A DNA stretch of 64,000 bases from Hirsutella rhossiliensis (taxonomy: Eukaryota > Ascomycota > Sordariomycetes > Hypocreales > Ophiocordycipitaceae), in contig NW_025408667.1 of the NCBI RefSeq assembly GCF_020360975.1, positions 2,418,001-2,482,000 on the forward strand. Direction: 5' to 3'. The notes under the pieces were generated by a model, which was given only the letters and a program-made list of their open reading frames with translations, did no database searches and was not told where the DNA came from. Positions 1 through 14,000 of this stretch are shown in pieces. How positions within the stretch are numbered: position 1 is the stretch's first letter; each line of letters starts with the position of its first letter. The position numbers were made by a program, and so were the translations under genes.

Positions 1-2940
1 AATAGCGTAGCTATCTTAGACGCTTACTTAATACCGTTCTAAGGAGATATAATCTAAAAGCTATAAGTGAAACGCTTTATTTCTATTATAAACGCTTAGA
101 CTTTCTTTTATTAGTTCCTTATCTATAAGGAGTATTAGGAAAGGTTTATAGTAATTAGCTATAAAGGCTTAGAACGACTAACGGTAGCCTTAATAGGATA
201 TAAGAACTTACCTATATACGTTTAAAGATTTATAGACTAAATACTTTAAGAATATATAGAATATTCCTTTAGGTATATTAATAATATCCTAATATACTTA
301 GATATAATAAACGACTATATTTATTACCTTAGAGCTATCTTTTAACTCTTTATAGACTATAACCTAGCTTTATCTAGATCGAAATTATTCCTAAGCTACC
401 TATCTATAAAACTATTAGGATTTTAAGTTAATAGTATTAGCCTAATAAATACTAAAGAACGAGTATAAGTATTATAAGATATAGAGTTTCTAAATACCTT
501 ATAAGTACTAAAAAAGTAGCTTAGCTTAGTTAACTAGCTATAGTACTTAGTAGCTTACTTCTCTTAAAAGGTAAAAGTACTTTAGGTTTAGAAAATAGTA
601 ATACTTAAGGAAGCGCGGGATAGTTAAGCGCTGCTTAAAGGATTAGTAAGGAATAAGTATACCTTTAAAGTAGTATACTAACCTTCCTTAGTAAAAGAAT
701 AGGCCTTTTAAGATATTATAAACGCTCTTATAAAACTAATATAGCTATATTATTTCGACTTATAATAGCTATTATTCCTATAAATTAATGCTAGCTATAA
801 GCTAGGCTTTATAGTAGTAGCCTTCTACCTAGTACTAAGGGTAGACTAGAACCTAAGAAGGACCCTACCTTAGATAAGTATCTAGCTAATCCTTTACCTT
901 AGTAAACGCCTAACTAATAGAGAGCTTAAATACTAGCCTATTAAACTTAAAGTCGCTTATCTTTCCTAGGTATATTAAAAGCTCTAGTTATATATTATTT
1001 CTACCTTACTATTAAAGGTTATTATACTAACTAACTATACTACTATAAGCGTAATCCTAAAGTAAATATCGCTATTTACTATTAATATAAAGACTAATAA
1101 TTAGCTTATACTCGCTTTATAGTACCTTAGCTAGTTACCTTTAAAGGTCTACTATATTCTTAAAACTATAAATATCCTTATTAATATACTACCTAAACTA
1201 CTATTTATAATACCTAGGAAATATAAACCTAGGAAATTAAACCGCGTTTAAGAAGATAAAGCGCTAGTTAAATATATATATATAGTTATAGAATCCTTTA
1301 TCTAACCTAACCTACGCTAAAAGATCTAGGAAGTATATATAAAAGAACCTAGGTAGGCCGGTATACTAAAGTAGCTTAGAAATAATAAGTCCTAGGTTAG
1401 TTTCTTATTCGTTTAGCGGAATAAGTTACTATACTTAGTTAAGTTTAAAGGTCGCTATTAGCTTTATATCCTTACTACTTACGCTATAGAAATTATCGCC
1501 GATAACTATATATATAAATTTTACTTTAGATAGTAAAGGATATAAAAGGACTTATCTTTTACGTTTACTATTACTAGCCTTAAGAAACTTATCGATAGCT
1601 TTATTAATAAGTATAATACTTACTATAAAAACTAAACCGATTAGTTAAAGGCTCTTAGTAAGTTAGTTTTAATTACTTTCCTAGCCTTACCCTTTTATAT
1701 AATCGCTATAGATTTCGTTATAAGACTCTTAAACGTCCCTATAAACCGAACTTTATAAATACTACTTATTAAGGTTTACTATAATATACTACTAATAGTA
1801 ACTAATAAGTTCTCGAAAATAAAGCGCTTTATCTTAGGCTATAACTAGTTTACTATAAAAGACTAAGCTAAGGTACTATTTACTAAGTTAATATACTATA
1901 ACTAAAAGATTCCTACTTAGATTATTTCCTACTAAGACCCTAAGTTCCTTTTAGCGTTTTAGAAAGGACTATAAATAATATATAGGTCTAAGTTATTAGT
2001 ATCTATAGCTTAGTATCCTTAGACTAATAGCTTATCGAAATAATATAACTAGGTAGTTAAAACTATACTTAGTTCTTTATAACCGACTTCCTATCCTATT
2101 AATAGGTCGACGTATTACTATTACTTTAATTTACCCTTAAAAACTCTTACTCCTTAGTAATTAATACTTCTTTAAGTAAGCTATTAACTAGGATATAGAT
2201 AGATAATAGTAAGTAATACCTTAAAGAAGGCCCCTTATAGATAGATAGAGAGATACTTTAAGACTAAGCTAGGATCTCGATCGCTCTAGCTTAGGTAGGA
2301 ATAAAAAAGTAGTATAACGTAAAGTACTAAGTACTAGAGTTTAAGCTTAGAAACTAGGTATAGCTCTAGCTAGGGAAAGGATATAGCGTAGCTAATAAAT
2401 AGGTAGTAAAGTTAAAGGAACGCTATATAGGACTATTTAAAGTCCTTAAACGGATTAGCTATCTAGCCTACCGCCTTAACTTAGCTAGATCTTTAAATAT
2501 CTATAACGTTATATTTATCGCGTAGCTATAGCTAGCTAAATAACTAAACGCCCGACCTAGCTTAAAACTTAATACTAACTATTAAGAGGTTAAAAGAATC
2601 CTTAACTCTAGAACTTATAGATATTACTAAGGGACTACTTATATAGAATACCTTATTAGCTAGAAAGGCTAGCTAAGTAGCTATAATTCTTAGGTAGCTA
2701 TTAAGGATATCGTCGCTAAAGACCTTATTAAAGAATTTACTATATAGTAAAGAGTATTATAAGGTTATATTACTTATACTTAGAAGCTTTATATACACGC
2801 CGTATAATAGTATAAGCTACTATAGCTAAGGGAGAAATAATAGTATATAGTATATACCGTTACTATTTATTCTCTTAGAAGTCTAAGGATAGGTTAACTA
2901 GCTAATAAGTATTAATAGGCCGCTTATAATAAATAGTAAC
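1..2940 (+). mobile_element. Ty3/gypsy chromovirus (element F), pol 3' part, RIP-inactivated, cut by window start
   Basis: Reading through many TAA/TAG stops gives a gypsy pol in the usual order. The end of reverse transcriptase lies in about 1-600. RNase H is in about 750-1050. Integrase lies in about 1500-2100, with the first catalytic Asp codon at 1711 (context AIDFV) and the second at 1936 (QDPKF). A chromodomain-like tail lies in about 2580-2740 (KRILNSRTYR, then IEYLI). In the family this polyprotein makes cDNA and integrates it, and the chromodomain guides insertion. The third integrase acidic residue reads as Lys near 2031, a G-to-A change expected from RIP. The 5' half lies outside the window. 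A purine-rich stretch at about 2828-2836 may be the polypurine tract, but I found no second LTR, so the 3' border is uncertain. The element is dead. Confidence 0.8.
2859..2940. repeat. 13-bp perfect inverted repeat with 56-bp loop
   Basis: The bases at 2859-2871 (gttactatttatt) are the exact reverse complement of 2928-2940. It lies just downstream of the chromodomain of element F, where its 3' LTR should be. It could be part of the LTR or a small terminal inverted repeat. No function is assigned. Confidence 0.4.
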
Positions 2941-3515
2941 TTAATTTTATATTTTAGTACCTATATTTATTTTTATTTTAAGAACCTAATTTCCTTATCT
3001 TTTTATACTCCCTTTTTTATACTAAACTACGCCCCTCTTATACTTATATTTAAGGTTCCTACTATCTAAAGCTATAAGTATTATAATAAAGACCTAGTAT
3101 TTCGCTAGTATTTCTCTAACTAAATCTACTACTAACCGCCGCGTTTAAGCCTTAAGGGATTCTACTAAGTAGTCTAATTATATAGGAATAAAGCAAAGCT
3201 CCTTTATAACCTTAAGTTTAATATAGCTATATTTACTAAGTAGAAATAAGATAATTATAGTATATATACTAACTACCGCGACCTCTTTATTAAAAAAAGG
3301 TATAATCTTAACGCGGGCTTAGTAAAAAACGGTATATATTATACCCCTTTATCTCTTCCCTTATTTAAAGCCTATAATCTATATAAATATAACTAGCTAT
3401 ACTTCTTTATACCTTATAGTACCGCTGCCTATTATATTACTACTATAATTCTCGTAACTACTTAAACTAGTAGAAACGTAATAATAACTATCTAACTATA
3501 GTAGGTCGGCGCTTC
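2941..3515. other. RIP-degraded AT-rich DNA without a recognisable gene
   Basis: CA and TG are nearly absent and all frames are broken. I see no domain, LTR border or RNA gene. It may include the 3' LTR of element F or the leader of the frame that follows. Confidence 0.4.
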
Positions 3516-3519
3516 TTAT

Positions 3520-4930
3520 CGCTTTATTCCTAGTACTTTATTACGCGTTTACTTTAATAACTATACCTTATCGCTATTAAGCTTTAGTAATTCGTTTAGT
3601 AACTCGCTGCCCTTAGTTTTAGGTATTATAGGGAAAACCCTTAGCACCCCCTAAAACGCCTATAGGTAGTTTACCTTATCGTTTAATAAGGACGAGCTTC
3701 TTTCCTTATTACTACGCGACCTAGATAGGGCTATCTTCCCCGATAAAACTAAGATAATAACTAGCGCCCTTAAAACTATATAGATCGCTACTATCTTAGC
3801 CGATATTATTAATAAGCTCCTATTTAGATAGGTAGCCTCTATAAACGCTAAGATACTTAAGATCGTCGCTATTATTACTAGTATAAAGTGCCTCCTTACT
3901 TATTTAAAGATATTTAAGGCCGCTACTATAAAGGAGCGCGAGGCTATTAGTATACTAAGAACTTATAAGTTTAAAGAGAACCTTAAGTATACCATAGCTA
4001 GGACTAAAGGATCTAGTATAGTAGACCTTACCTTTAACGAGCTATTAAGGAACTTATTTATTAAACGCTTACTTACCGCCGCCGCGGCCTTACTCTTTAC
4101 TTCCTTTAAGCGGGCTAACCTATTTACTTAGGAATAAGCCCCGATACCGGTTTAATAAAAGCTTAACCCCTTCTAAGTTCTAAGCCGCGGAAAGCCTAGA
4201 CTATTCCTTATTATACCTTTTATAGTATACTACGAAAACCTAAGCGATATAGACGGCTATATAGGTATCGTTTACTTTAGGTTAGAAGCGCTAGTCTAGA
4301 AAGCCTTAAACGCGGCTATAATTTAAGTAAATCTATTCGCCGCTATCTATAAGGAGGCCGACGCTAACCTCTTACTTAGCTAGTACGCTACCCTCGCTAA
4401 AGTACCTACTAGCTTTATTTATTAGTTTACTTTCGCCGCTTACCTCTTAGATAACTCGCTTAAGCTTACTATAGTATACTAAAGAGCCGCTTATATTAGC
4501 CCTTTATATATACTAATAGCGGCCCGCCCTTATATAGCTAGTATAATAGCTTATTTTAACTTATTAAACTAAAAGTTTACTAATACGTACTTAAGCGGAT
4601 TCTAGAACCTAGGCCTAACTATATAGGTACTAGTAGTAGTAATCTATAACTAAATTCTAGCCTCTTATAATAGACTAGCTATAATACTCTTAGTAAAACC
4701 AGCCCTAAATAACGCTTATAGCGTGTCTATCTATAAAGCCTCTAATATATAAGATACCCTAGCTAACGTGCTAGTAGGCCCTAAGGAACTAATAAAAGAG
4801 GAAGCTAAGAAGGAGATCCCTTACCTTACCCTAACCCCTATAATATAAGACGGTCGGTTACTAAGTTAGCCTTATTATATCCCTAGCCCTATTTATTTTA
4901 TTACCGGCTTAGCTATAGAGCGCCCTTAGT
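3520..4930 (+). pseudogene. Unrecognised RIP-broken reading frame, about 470 codons
   Basis: A single plus-strand frame runs through the stretch without an evident frameshift and is interrupted only by TAA and TAG codons, which RIP makes from CAA, CAG and TGG. Readable pieces include FNKDELLSLLLRDLDRAIF near the start, EREAISILRTYKFKENLKYT in the middle, and LSDIDGYIGIVYFRLEALV later. It is rich in Leu, Ala and Ile and has no zinc knuckle or polymerase motif. It follows element F and precedes a copia fragment, so it could be a gag-like or accessory ORF of an unknown repeat, or a captured host gene. I do not recognise the family. Confidence 0.35.
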
Positions 4931-5929
4931 TTTAATTAGTTTTCCTTAGCTTAGCTATACTACGCCCTTAGCCCTACTTATTTATTACCTTAGTTTAGCT
5001 ACTTAGCGCCCTTAGTCCTAGTAGAATTTTACTTTTAGCTTAGCTACCTTACGCCCTTAGTATTAGTTATACTAAGATACGTTCTAGGTAAGATATAAGT
5101 TATTCCTTATACTAACCTTAGAAATCTATATAACTTTACTATAATTCCCTATTAGCGCGACTCCCGCTTAAATACTATAGGAAACTAATAAGGACGTCGG
5201 TTAATTCTTTTACCTTAGGTATTTATTATAGGATACCTTATAGTCGATAATCTAAGTACCTATAATAATATCTACTTCCTTTAAGGAAGTTACCCTTAAC
5301 TCCTTAAGGCTCTCTATAAAAAAAGGAAACTAAAAGCTACTAAGTAAACTCTAGGAAATTACCTAGAAATCCTAGAAATAATAACTAAGTAAATTATATA
5401 GATATTTTATAGAGATTTCCCCTAGGAATATATTATATAGGGAATATACTATAATTTCCTAAGTAATAATAGCTCCTTAAGGACTATACTAATATTTCCT
5501 TAAGAAGTTACTATAAGAATATAGCGGGGAAATTATAGAGAAATACCTATACTTACCTAGGAAAAATACTAGGAAATACTACTAATACGCTATACTACTA
5601 TTATATAATTATAAGGTTAAGATATTACTTAGTTAAAGCCCTAAGTAAGGTCTTATACTCGCTATAGTATATATAAAGGATAGAGAACCTACTAAATCTT
5701 AAGTAGGTAGAGAAAAATATAAATAGTTATTATTACTCTTACTTTAACTTATAAGACTAGTAGCTAGTTTATATTTAACGCGCGTAATACTATATAATAG
5801 CTAGTTTATATAATACGTTTAATTATATATAGTAGCTAGTTTATTTAATTACCTATTAAACCTATACTAAATCTAAGTAAACGGCTAAGTTAAAGTACTA
5901 GCCCTATACTAAGGGACTAATATATAATA
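4931..5929. other. RIP-degraded DNA, no gene seen
   Basis: AT-rich sequence in which every frame has dense stops. Short motifs around cctaggaaat recur at about 5345-5590. I found no LTR, TIR or domain. Confidence 0.35.
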
Positions 5930-8433
5930 GAAACGGCCTTCTTTAATATATATAACTTAGTTACCTAGGCCCCCTATCTTTATATAAGCTAGGATAATAA
6001 TAGGGCGTATAAATAAAAGGCCTAAAGACCGTTAAATATAAATACTATAGCTAAGGAAAGACTAAGAGACGAATTTCTAAACGAACCTTATTATAGCTAG
6101 ACTAGCTATATAAAGATATTTAGGTTATCTAAACTAACGTTTTTAAGGACTAGAAAAGCTTTATTAAGGTAATGTTTTTTATAGACGCTTTTTTAAAGAT
6201 AGTTTTCTCTTATTTCTTATAGACCTACCTAAGTAAGTATAACTAGTTTACCTTTTAAGACTTTATTAACTAGATAAAACCTTATGTTAACTATAAGGTA
6301 AAGAAGATATAGTTTAATAAAGAGCTATTAATAAAGGATATCTTAAATTAGCTTTAAAAAAGGGGCATTTTACCCTTCTTATTAGTATTAAATACCTAGG
6401 CTTAGAAAAAAGGGTAGAAAGATTAAGGGGTACTATAATAGAAAGGGCCTATATAATAAGACTTACTATAAGGCTTTTATATAACCTTTAAAGGGAAGTT
6501 ATTAAGACCGCTTATTACTTTAAGAACTAGACCTTAAGGGACCCTAAGGACCCTAAGGAACTAAACTAAGGAATAAACTAGAAATCCCCCCTTAAGCTCT
6601 TTATAAAAAAGAGGGCCTTACTAGCTTACCTTTATACCTATAGCTATAAAGTATATACTATAACTATTAATATATAGCTAAAAAGAAAGAAGAAAAGAAA
6701 GCTTAATCCTAGAGCCTTTATTAATTACTTTATTAGTTATAACTTTATAAATATCTTTTAGATCTAGATTCCTTTTTTAAAAAAGGTTATTTTAACTAGG
6801 GATATAATTTTCGATAAATCTAGCTTCTTTAATAGAAAGAGGGATAAATAGCCCCTCTTACTCTTATAACGTTAGCTAATTTATAAGATCTAAATCCCCC
6901 CTTTTAAATAGTCTTAAGAAGAGGTCCTAGATAAGGAAATAGAAAAAGAAACCGACGTTAAAGTAGTTAAGGATAACACTAACTTTAAAAAAGAAAAAGA
7001 AGAGGAAGCTACTAAATTAAACAATCTAGATAAAGAAAAAGACTATAGGAAAGTAGTAGAGCTAAAATACGCTTACTTCCTTTAATAAGTAAGATCGTAC
7101 CCTTATAGATATTAGCCTATTAAAGGGATAAGACCCTTAGCACTCCCTATCTAACTTCCTTTTAAGTATACTTAAAGGCTTTATAAAGACCTTAATTATC
7201 TAATTAAGTATCTTCCTTAATTATAGTTAATTTAAATTTTTATTTTTCCTCTTTAAAGTAAAGGTTACTAGTTACGCGACTCTAGTAAAGATAAAGAAGA
7301 ATAAAGTAAAGAAATCTCTAAGACTTATATTAATAACCTAAGACCCTTAGAGCTATATATAGGACTAATAATTAAATAATTATATAGTTAATTACTCTAT
7401 TAATCCTTAGCTATATACTATATATACTTTAAGTATATACCCTTATCTCTATTAAACTCCTTATACCTCCTCTTATATAATAAAAAGATCTAAAAGTAGC
7501 TTTTTCTATTAGTCTTCCTATCTTAACCCTTAAAGGGGTAGGAAAAGCACCTTTCTTAAAAGATTACCTAGCTACCTTTTTATTCTTACTTAAGAAGTAA
7601 AGGAAGATATAGGGCCTAATATAGTTATTAAAGAAAACTAACCTCTCTCTTATTTTAATTATTTTTCTAACTTCTATCTAACCCTTATAAAAGACGGTTC
7701 CTATAAAGCGTTTATAATAGGCTAGCTTTTTAAGCTACTATTAATAAGCAAGGTATATAAAAGAGACCTCTTAGACCTACTAGTAAACTAAAAGTAGCTA
7801 GAAGAACACCCCTTTAAAGACTAGTTTTTCTAAGCCTAGAAAGACTACCTAGCCTTATATAAAGAGATAAGGTTATTTAAAGAGGTCCTTAAGAAAGAAA
7901 TAAGAGGAAAATAAGTCCTTAGCTATAAGTAGGTCTTTATATATAAGATTAATAAATATAGCTTCCTTTAAAAGTATAAGGCTTAGCTAGTTATTTATAG
8001 GAACTAATAGGAAAACAAGGATCTTCTTACTAAGGTAACTACCTTAGTAAGGATATCTTTTTAAACCCTTATAGCTATAGTAGTAGAATTTAACCTTAAA
8101 CTTAATTAAATAGATATAGTTAATGCTTTTATTAACTGCTTACTTAAGGGAAAAGAAGTTATTTATATATACCTTTTACTAGGCTTTTAATAGCTAGGAA
8201 AGGTTCTATAGCTTAGGAAAGCTTTATATAGACTATAAAGATTACCCTTTCTTTAGTAATAGTATTTAATAGGTTCCCTTAAAGCCCTAAGCTCTAAGAA
8301 AGTCCCTTAGGAACTATATATAATATAGAAGGGTAAAATTATAGTCTTTTTTTATATTAATAATAATATCTAAGCTTACTTAAAAAAGGAAAAAGTAACT
8401 ATTAAACAGGCTATAAAAGGCCTATAATAAAGG
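5930..8433 (+). mobile_element. Ty1/copia retrotransposon fragment (integrase to reverse transcriptase), RIP-inactivated
   Basis: The stretch matches, in opposite orientation and with RIP-type differences, the larger copia element at 45120-61077. It starts inside the integrase region (about 5930-6600) and runs into reverse transcriptase. The RT shows readable conserved blocks: ...EFNLKLN, IVNAFINCLLKGKEVIY near 8090-8170 and the active-site region FFYINNNI near 8345-8370, where the family has YVDD. Here both Asp codons read Asn, consistent with RIP G-to-A changes. The fragment stops at 8433 where gypsy element E begins. No LTRs are attached to this copy. Confidence 0.75.
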
Positions 8434-8622
8434 TATTATAAGAGTCTTTAACTATTATAGGTTATAAGCTTAAGCTATAGCTTAAGCTATATAGTAATAT
8501 ATAAAGGGCCGGATCCTATATATATATATATAGGCTAGCCGCGTATAAGAGAGCTCTATATAGCTTATTAATTTTATCCTATAGATAGCACTTATATATA
8601 TACCTTTACTTACTCTATAATA
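8434..8622 (+). repeat. 5' LTR of gypsy element E (189 bp)
   Basis: It begins tattataagagtc and ends ctctataata, which would be TG...CA before RIP. It matches 16454-16642 apart from RIP-type transitions and small indels. The inserted element cuts the copia RT sequence just after 'aaagg'. Confidence 0.85.
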
Positions 8623-9999
8623 GTATAAGCTATTAACTAATAGATTTAATAGATATCTCCTTAAAAAGGGTGCCGCTTCTTTAAAGGAGTACCCCGCTAC
8701 CCCTTAAGTAAATAAGAAGTATTATAGCTATCTTAGAAGCGATTAAAAGCGCGACGGCTAATAAGAAAAATAAGGTTCTTACTATACTAAGGGAGCTATC
8801 TATAAGACTAGCGTTAACCCCTATAACCTCCGTAATACTAGTTACGGTGGCGGTACTACCGATATAAAAGCTACTTCCTTAGCTAACTTAAGATAGTAAG
8901 CTTAAGTTCTTTTACTTCTTCCTTAACTAGCTATAGACGAAGTTTATAATAAATAAGAAATAGGGCCTAAATAGCTATCGCAATATAGTATAGTATTCGC
9001 TCCTTTATATACTACTAAAGCCCTAGATATAGCGGATCTTTAGATTCTAAGATAAGGGCGGCCCTAAGGGTAGACGCGACCTATAGGACTTCTTTTAATA
9101 CCTTATATATACGTTCGGCAACGTATAAGAGCGGGAGAAGGCATAGGATAGGCTATAGACCCTTAGGTAGAAGGATAGGTAGACCTTTAGCGAATTCCTC
9201 CTTAACTTTAAAGAAACGCTCTTATAGGCAGCGGGAACTATAGTATAAAAAGATAGCGTAAAGCTTATATAGCTATAGAACTTAATTACGCTAGCTTTAT
9301 AGGAGCTACTTATCCTTATAATTATACCTACTAACTATAGTAAGTATATAAGCTAGTTAATAAAGGTAGTATAGGGCTATAAGTAAACGCCGCGTTTTTA
9401 AAAGCTTTATAAGCGTACGCTATATAGCGGTAATAGGATTACCGCCCTTTTATAAGAGGAATAGCTAACTATTAATACTAATAAAGATACCTTAATATTA
9501 GCTACCTATATAGACTAAGCTAAACGTAGTAGGAAGTTATTATCGAATATCCTTTATACTATCCTATACTCTAAGTAGTAAGCGAAGTAAGTAATAAGCA
9601 AGGAAATTAGGAAAAGAAAGGCTAATAGCCGCTACTTACGTTATAGCGCGTTTATATACTTTATATTAAAATGCCCCTTCCTTTTAGCTAAATAGCTTAT
9701 AGTAGTTTAAGCGGCGAAGATAGAACTGCTCCTTACTTTAGATAATAAAGAGGACTCCGCGCCCCTAGGCCTAAAGGAAAAAGAGTAGCTCTAGAGTAAA
9801 GATAGGCTTTAAAGTATTAATTACTAGTACTAGTAAAAGAAAAGGAGGAATTATCTGCCTATATAAAAGAGGAGCTTACTTTAATATAAGTTATAATTAA
9901 TAACTCCTTACTTATCCCTACCCTTATAGATAAGGGCTATTAGTACTACGCCGTAGTTAACGAGGCGCTTATATAAGAGATATAAGTACTAGTATCTTA

Positions 10000-11055
10000 A
10001 GGTATATAAGTAAAAGCGGAATTTTAGGAAATTAAGGAATTATATAAGACTATATAATAAAGGGGAAGAAGGAGTATAAGGTAGGATTTTTAATAGAATT
10101 TATTAGTAATATATTAGTATATAGAAGAGGTATTAAAGTAAAAAAAATTTCTCTATCTACTAGCGGATATACTATCTTATATTATTGCGAAGCGTAGCTT
10201 AATTTCGTAGTTCTCGGAGATATCCCTTAGTACGAGGGACCTAGGAAGCTAAAAACACCCGGTATAGAAGAAAGAAGAAGGAGCTAAAAAGAGGTATAGA
10301 AAGGAGGGTAGGGGTATAAGGGGAAGTAGAAGTAGCGATAGCTTCCTATAGAGGTAGCGAAAGATAAGACGGATATACTAGCAACGGCTAGAAAGGAGGG
10401 AAAAAAACCGGTAAAAAGCTCGGTAGTTAAAAGGATATTAGTAGCTTCTTTAAGTAGGATCTTCTTTATTAATTAAGATGCTAGACGGGTATAAAGAGGG
10501 TCGTTAGATAGAGGAAAGAAGGATAATTAAGATAATATAATAATTACTCCCCTACCTTTATTGCTGCCCCCGTAAGAATTAAATCTCTTTGCCCTACTTA
10601 TCCGACCCCTTACTTTTAATTTTACCTTTATATATTTTTATGCACTTCTTATATCTCTCTTTACGAGATATATAGATAATTATAGCTAATAGAAGAACCT
10701 TTTAAGACTAGATTTAGGCTGCTATATAGCCCTAAGACTAAGGAATTCTATAATACCTTAAGTATATTTAAAAATATCTTAGTTCTATTAATATTTATAT
10801 TTAAAAGAGGTTAGTCGTGCTAGTATTCTTAAGAGGTCTTAAGAGGTCTTAGCTAGTATTCTAAGCTAGCTCTATTCCTTCGATTCCTAATTATACGATA
10901 ACCGGCAACCCGTTTAATATATAATAATATATAAAATAACGAGCGATTCTTAATCTATAAGATAGGATTTTATCTATAATTAATATACTACTTATTAGCT
11001 TATATAATTAGGAGAGTATATTATAGCTACTTTATTTATAGTAGGAACACCGTTC
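10000..11055 (+). repeat. Repeat R1, copy 1 (551 bp unit, here split by a copia solo LTR)
   Basis: The outer parts are the reverse complement of 30710-31260. The insert is flanked on both sides by CTTA (9996-9999 and 11056-11059), and the other copy is flanked by the complement, TAAG. It lies between the protease and reverse transcriptase of element E. No coding capacity is seen. It could be a solo LTR or a non-autonomous DNA element. Removing the internal ~505 bp restores the 551-bp length. Confidence 0.65.
10180..10670 (+). repeat. Solo LTR of the copia family inside R1
   Basis: About 490 bp, the reverse complement of the LTRs at 40139-40624, 45120-45597 and 60606-61077. It starts near gcgaagcg and ends near tttacgagata. 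Neither internal copia sequence nor a second LTR is attached, which fits LTR-LTR recombination. Borders are uncertain by a few bases because the flanks are TA-rich. Compared with the uninterrupted R1 at 31 kb, the insertion point lies in the sequence tcttatatagata. Confidence 0.65.
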
Positions 11056-14000
11056 CTTATATAGTAGAGAAGATCGCCTTAAGGTAAGTAAAGAGCGCCT
11101 TAAGCGTAATAGAAGGTATAGTAATTAAGGGTATTATATAGCTAGCTATAAAGGTCGATAGTTATTATAAGCTTATTATAGCCTATATAATCCCTTAACT
11201 AAAGTTTCCCTTAATCCTTAGGAAACCTTAGTTATTATATATAAAGTTATACTTAGTTCTATACTAAAAGAAGCTATAGTTTAAGCTTATATAATAGTAG
11301 GTCTACTATAACGATAGTTCTATAAGCGTTAGACTAAGCGTGCGAGCTTTATACTTAGCCTAAGAAGTCTTTACCTTTATCTTTATAAGAACTATATAAT
11401 AAGTAAAGTAAAAGGAAGGCTAGGTAGCGGCTAACGTAGCGGTCTATATAGTTAGCCTAGCGGATATTAATAAGGCCCTTTAAATAAAGAAGCTAAAGTC
11501 GCCCTCTAAGCTATAGTAGTAAATACTAGAGCGCTTTTATAACCTCTTACCGCTATTTAAGTCCTAGGAAGCGGATAAGCTTAACCTATATAAGCTAGGG
11601 GTAAATTATAGGATCGTACTTTATATTAATAAGAAAGAGTAAGAACTACCTATACTATTTAGACCGCTATATAGTATATTATAAATAGAGCTACTAATAC
11701 TAAAGAAAACGCTAAGGGACCTCTTAAATAAGGGTTTTATTTAAGTAAGTAGCTTTAAAGTAAGAGCGCTAGTCTTATTTATATATAAACTAAGGGGCGG
11801 GATATAGTTTTATTATAACTATAAGGCTCTAAACGTAATTATAAAGCTAGACCGCTACCCCTTACCCTTAATCTTAGATACGCTCTATAACCTCTTAAAA
11901 GCGAAGTAGTTTATAAAACTAGATATAAAATAGGCGTTCTATAAGGTATAGATCTTAAAGGGTAATAAGTAAAAGACGGCGTTCTATATATACTATAGCT
12001 TATTTAAGTAGCTTATAACGCCCTTCGGCCTCTTAAGAGCGCCTACTACCTTTTAGTATTATATTAATAATATACTTTAAGACTTTCTTAATAAGTTCGC
12101 CTCTATATATATAGATAATATCCTTATCTATATAAGCGGCTCTTATAAGGACTATATAAGGAAAGTATAAAGGGTCTTAGAGCGCCTTTAACTTTATAAG
12201 CTCTACCTTAACTTAGATAAGTACGAATTTAAGGTTAAGAGGGTTAAGTACCTAGGCTTTATTATCTATATATATATAGGTATATAAGTAGATCCTATAA
12301 ATATCTAAGCGATCTAGGACTAAGCGGCCCTAACTATATAAATAGGCGTATAAAGCTTCCTTAGGTTCGCGAACTATTATAAGATATTTATTAAGGGCTT
12401 TTCCTATATAGTAATACCCTTAAATAAGATTACTAAGAAGTAGACCGCCTTTTATTAAGGGCCTATATAGGAAGGAGCGTTCTATACGCTTAAGGACCTA
12501 TTCTTATAAGCCTTAGTACTACTTTAGTAGGACTTTAACCGGTCTACGTTAGTTAAAGTAAACTATAGCGGCTAGGTACTTAAAGGAACGCTTTCTTAGG
12601 AAGTAAATAAGCGGAAGTAACTAGTAGCGTTCTACTCTTATAAGCTAACCCTAGTAAAGCAGAATTATATTATTTATAATAAGGAGATACTAGCGATTAT
12701 TAGCTACCTTAAGTAATAGTAAGTAAAGCTTTAGAGCTATAAGGGCTTTAAGGTTCTTATAGACTATAGGAACCTTAAGTATTTTATAACCCGCTAGTAC
12801 CTCTTAGAGCGGTAAGCCCGCTAGGCGGAGTATCTCTTATACTTTAACTTCTTAATTAAGTACTAGCTAAGGCGGGACTTTATAGTCCTAAACGCGCTTT
12901 CTTAAAGGGATTAGGACCGGCCGATAAGAGCGGATATCGAGGCCTAGGATCTATAGCTTATCCTATAAGAGGCGCTATAGACTTATATAGGAGCTTCCTT
13001 AGTAAAGGGAGGCGTAGTACTAATAAATAAGCTTTCCCCTATACCTTTACCTTAGCTTAGCGAGGAGGGATAGACTAGCCTAAGAGCGCGTATAGTATAA
13101 GTATTCTAAGATAAGGTCCTTTAACGCTTATAGGATAGGATATTATTTCTAGACTATACTTATAAGAGCGTACGCCGCGCTATTAAGTCCGGCGCTCGAT
13201 ACCTCGATCTAAAGCTAAAGCTAAAGGTATAAGTAGCTAACTATTATATCGACCTATAAGGGTATTTATATTAGCGGGGGAGACTATAGGTGCCGGGCGC
13301 GCTATATACTATAAAAGCTAAGGAGAAGGATAGACTGCTAGAGCTAAACGAATAGAACGAGCTTTAAGGGAAGCTAGTCTAGCTCGTCTATAACTTTAGT
13401 ATTATAGGCTACCTAGGTTAGTAAGGTATAGTAGTAGGCCTCGTAAGGGATTTTTACTAGCCCTTCTTATAATACTACGTTCGCCGCTTCCTTTATAACT
13501 ATAATATTTATAGCTATACTAAGATTTAAAGGGCGTAGCTTAAGAGGCTACTTAAGTAGCTTCTAATACTTAACTAGTTCTATATATATATATAGATAGA
13601 CTTTATAATAGACCTTTTACTTATAAAAAGTAGTAACTACTATATATAAGTAATTAAGGACTAGCTTAGTAAATTAATAGTACTAAAGCTAATACTATCT
13701 ATAGATATAAAAGCTTATATAGAGCGCTTCTTATAGTACTAGGCCCGCTTATATAGCTAGCTAACCTTTATTATAAGTAATAAAGGATTAAACTAAACTA
13801 GCCGCTTTTAATAGTACCTATACTAGCTACTTTAGATTATATAGCTACTTAGTATAGCTTATTACTTATAGCCTAATAGGGGACCTAAGAGTATTAACTA
13901 GGAAGCGTAGGTATATTTATAGGTAGTAGTAGCTTATAACTAAGTAGACTAAGACCGCTAGCTCCCCGCGGCCTAGCTCGCGTTAAATAGTAAACTATAG

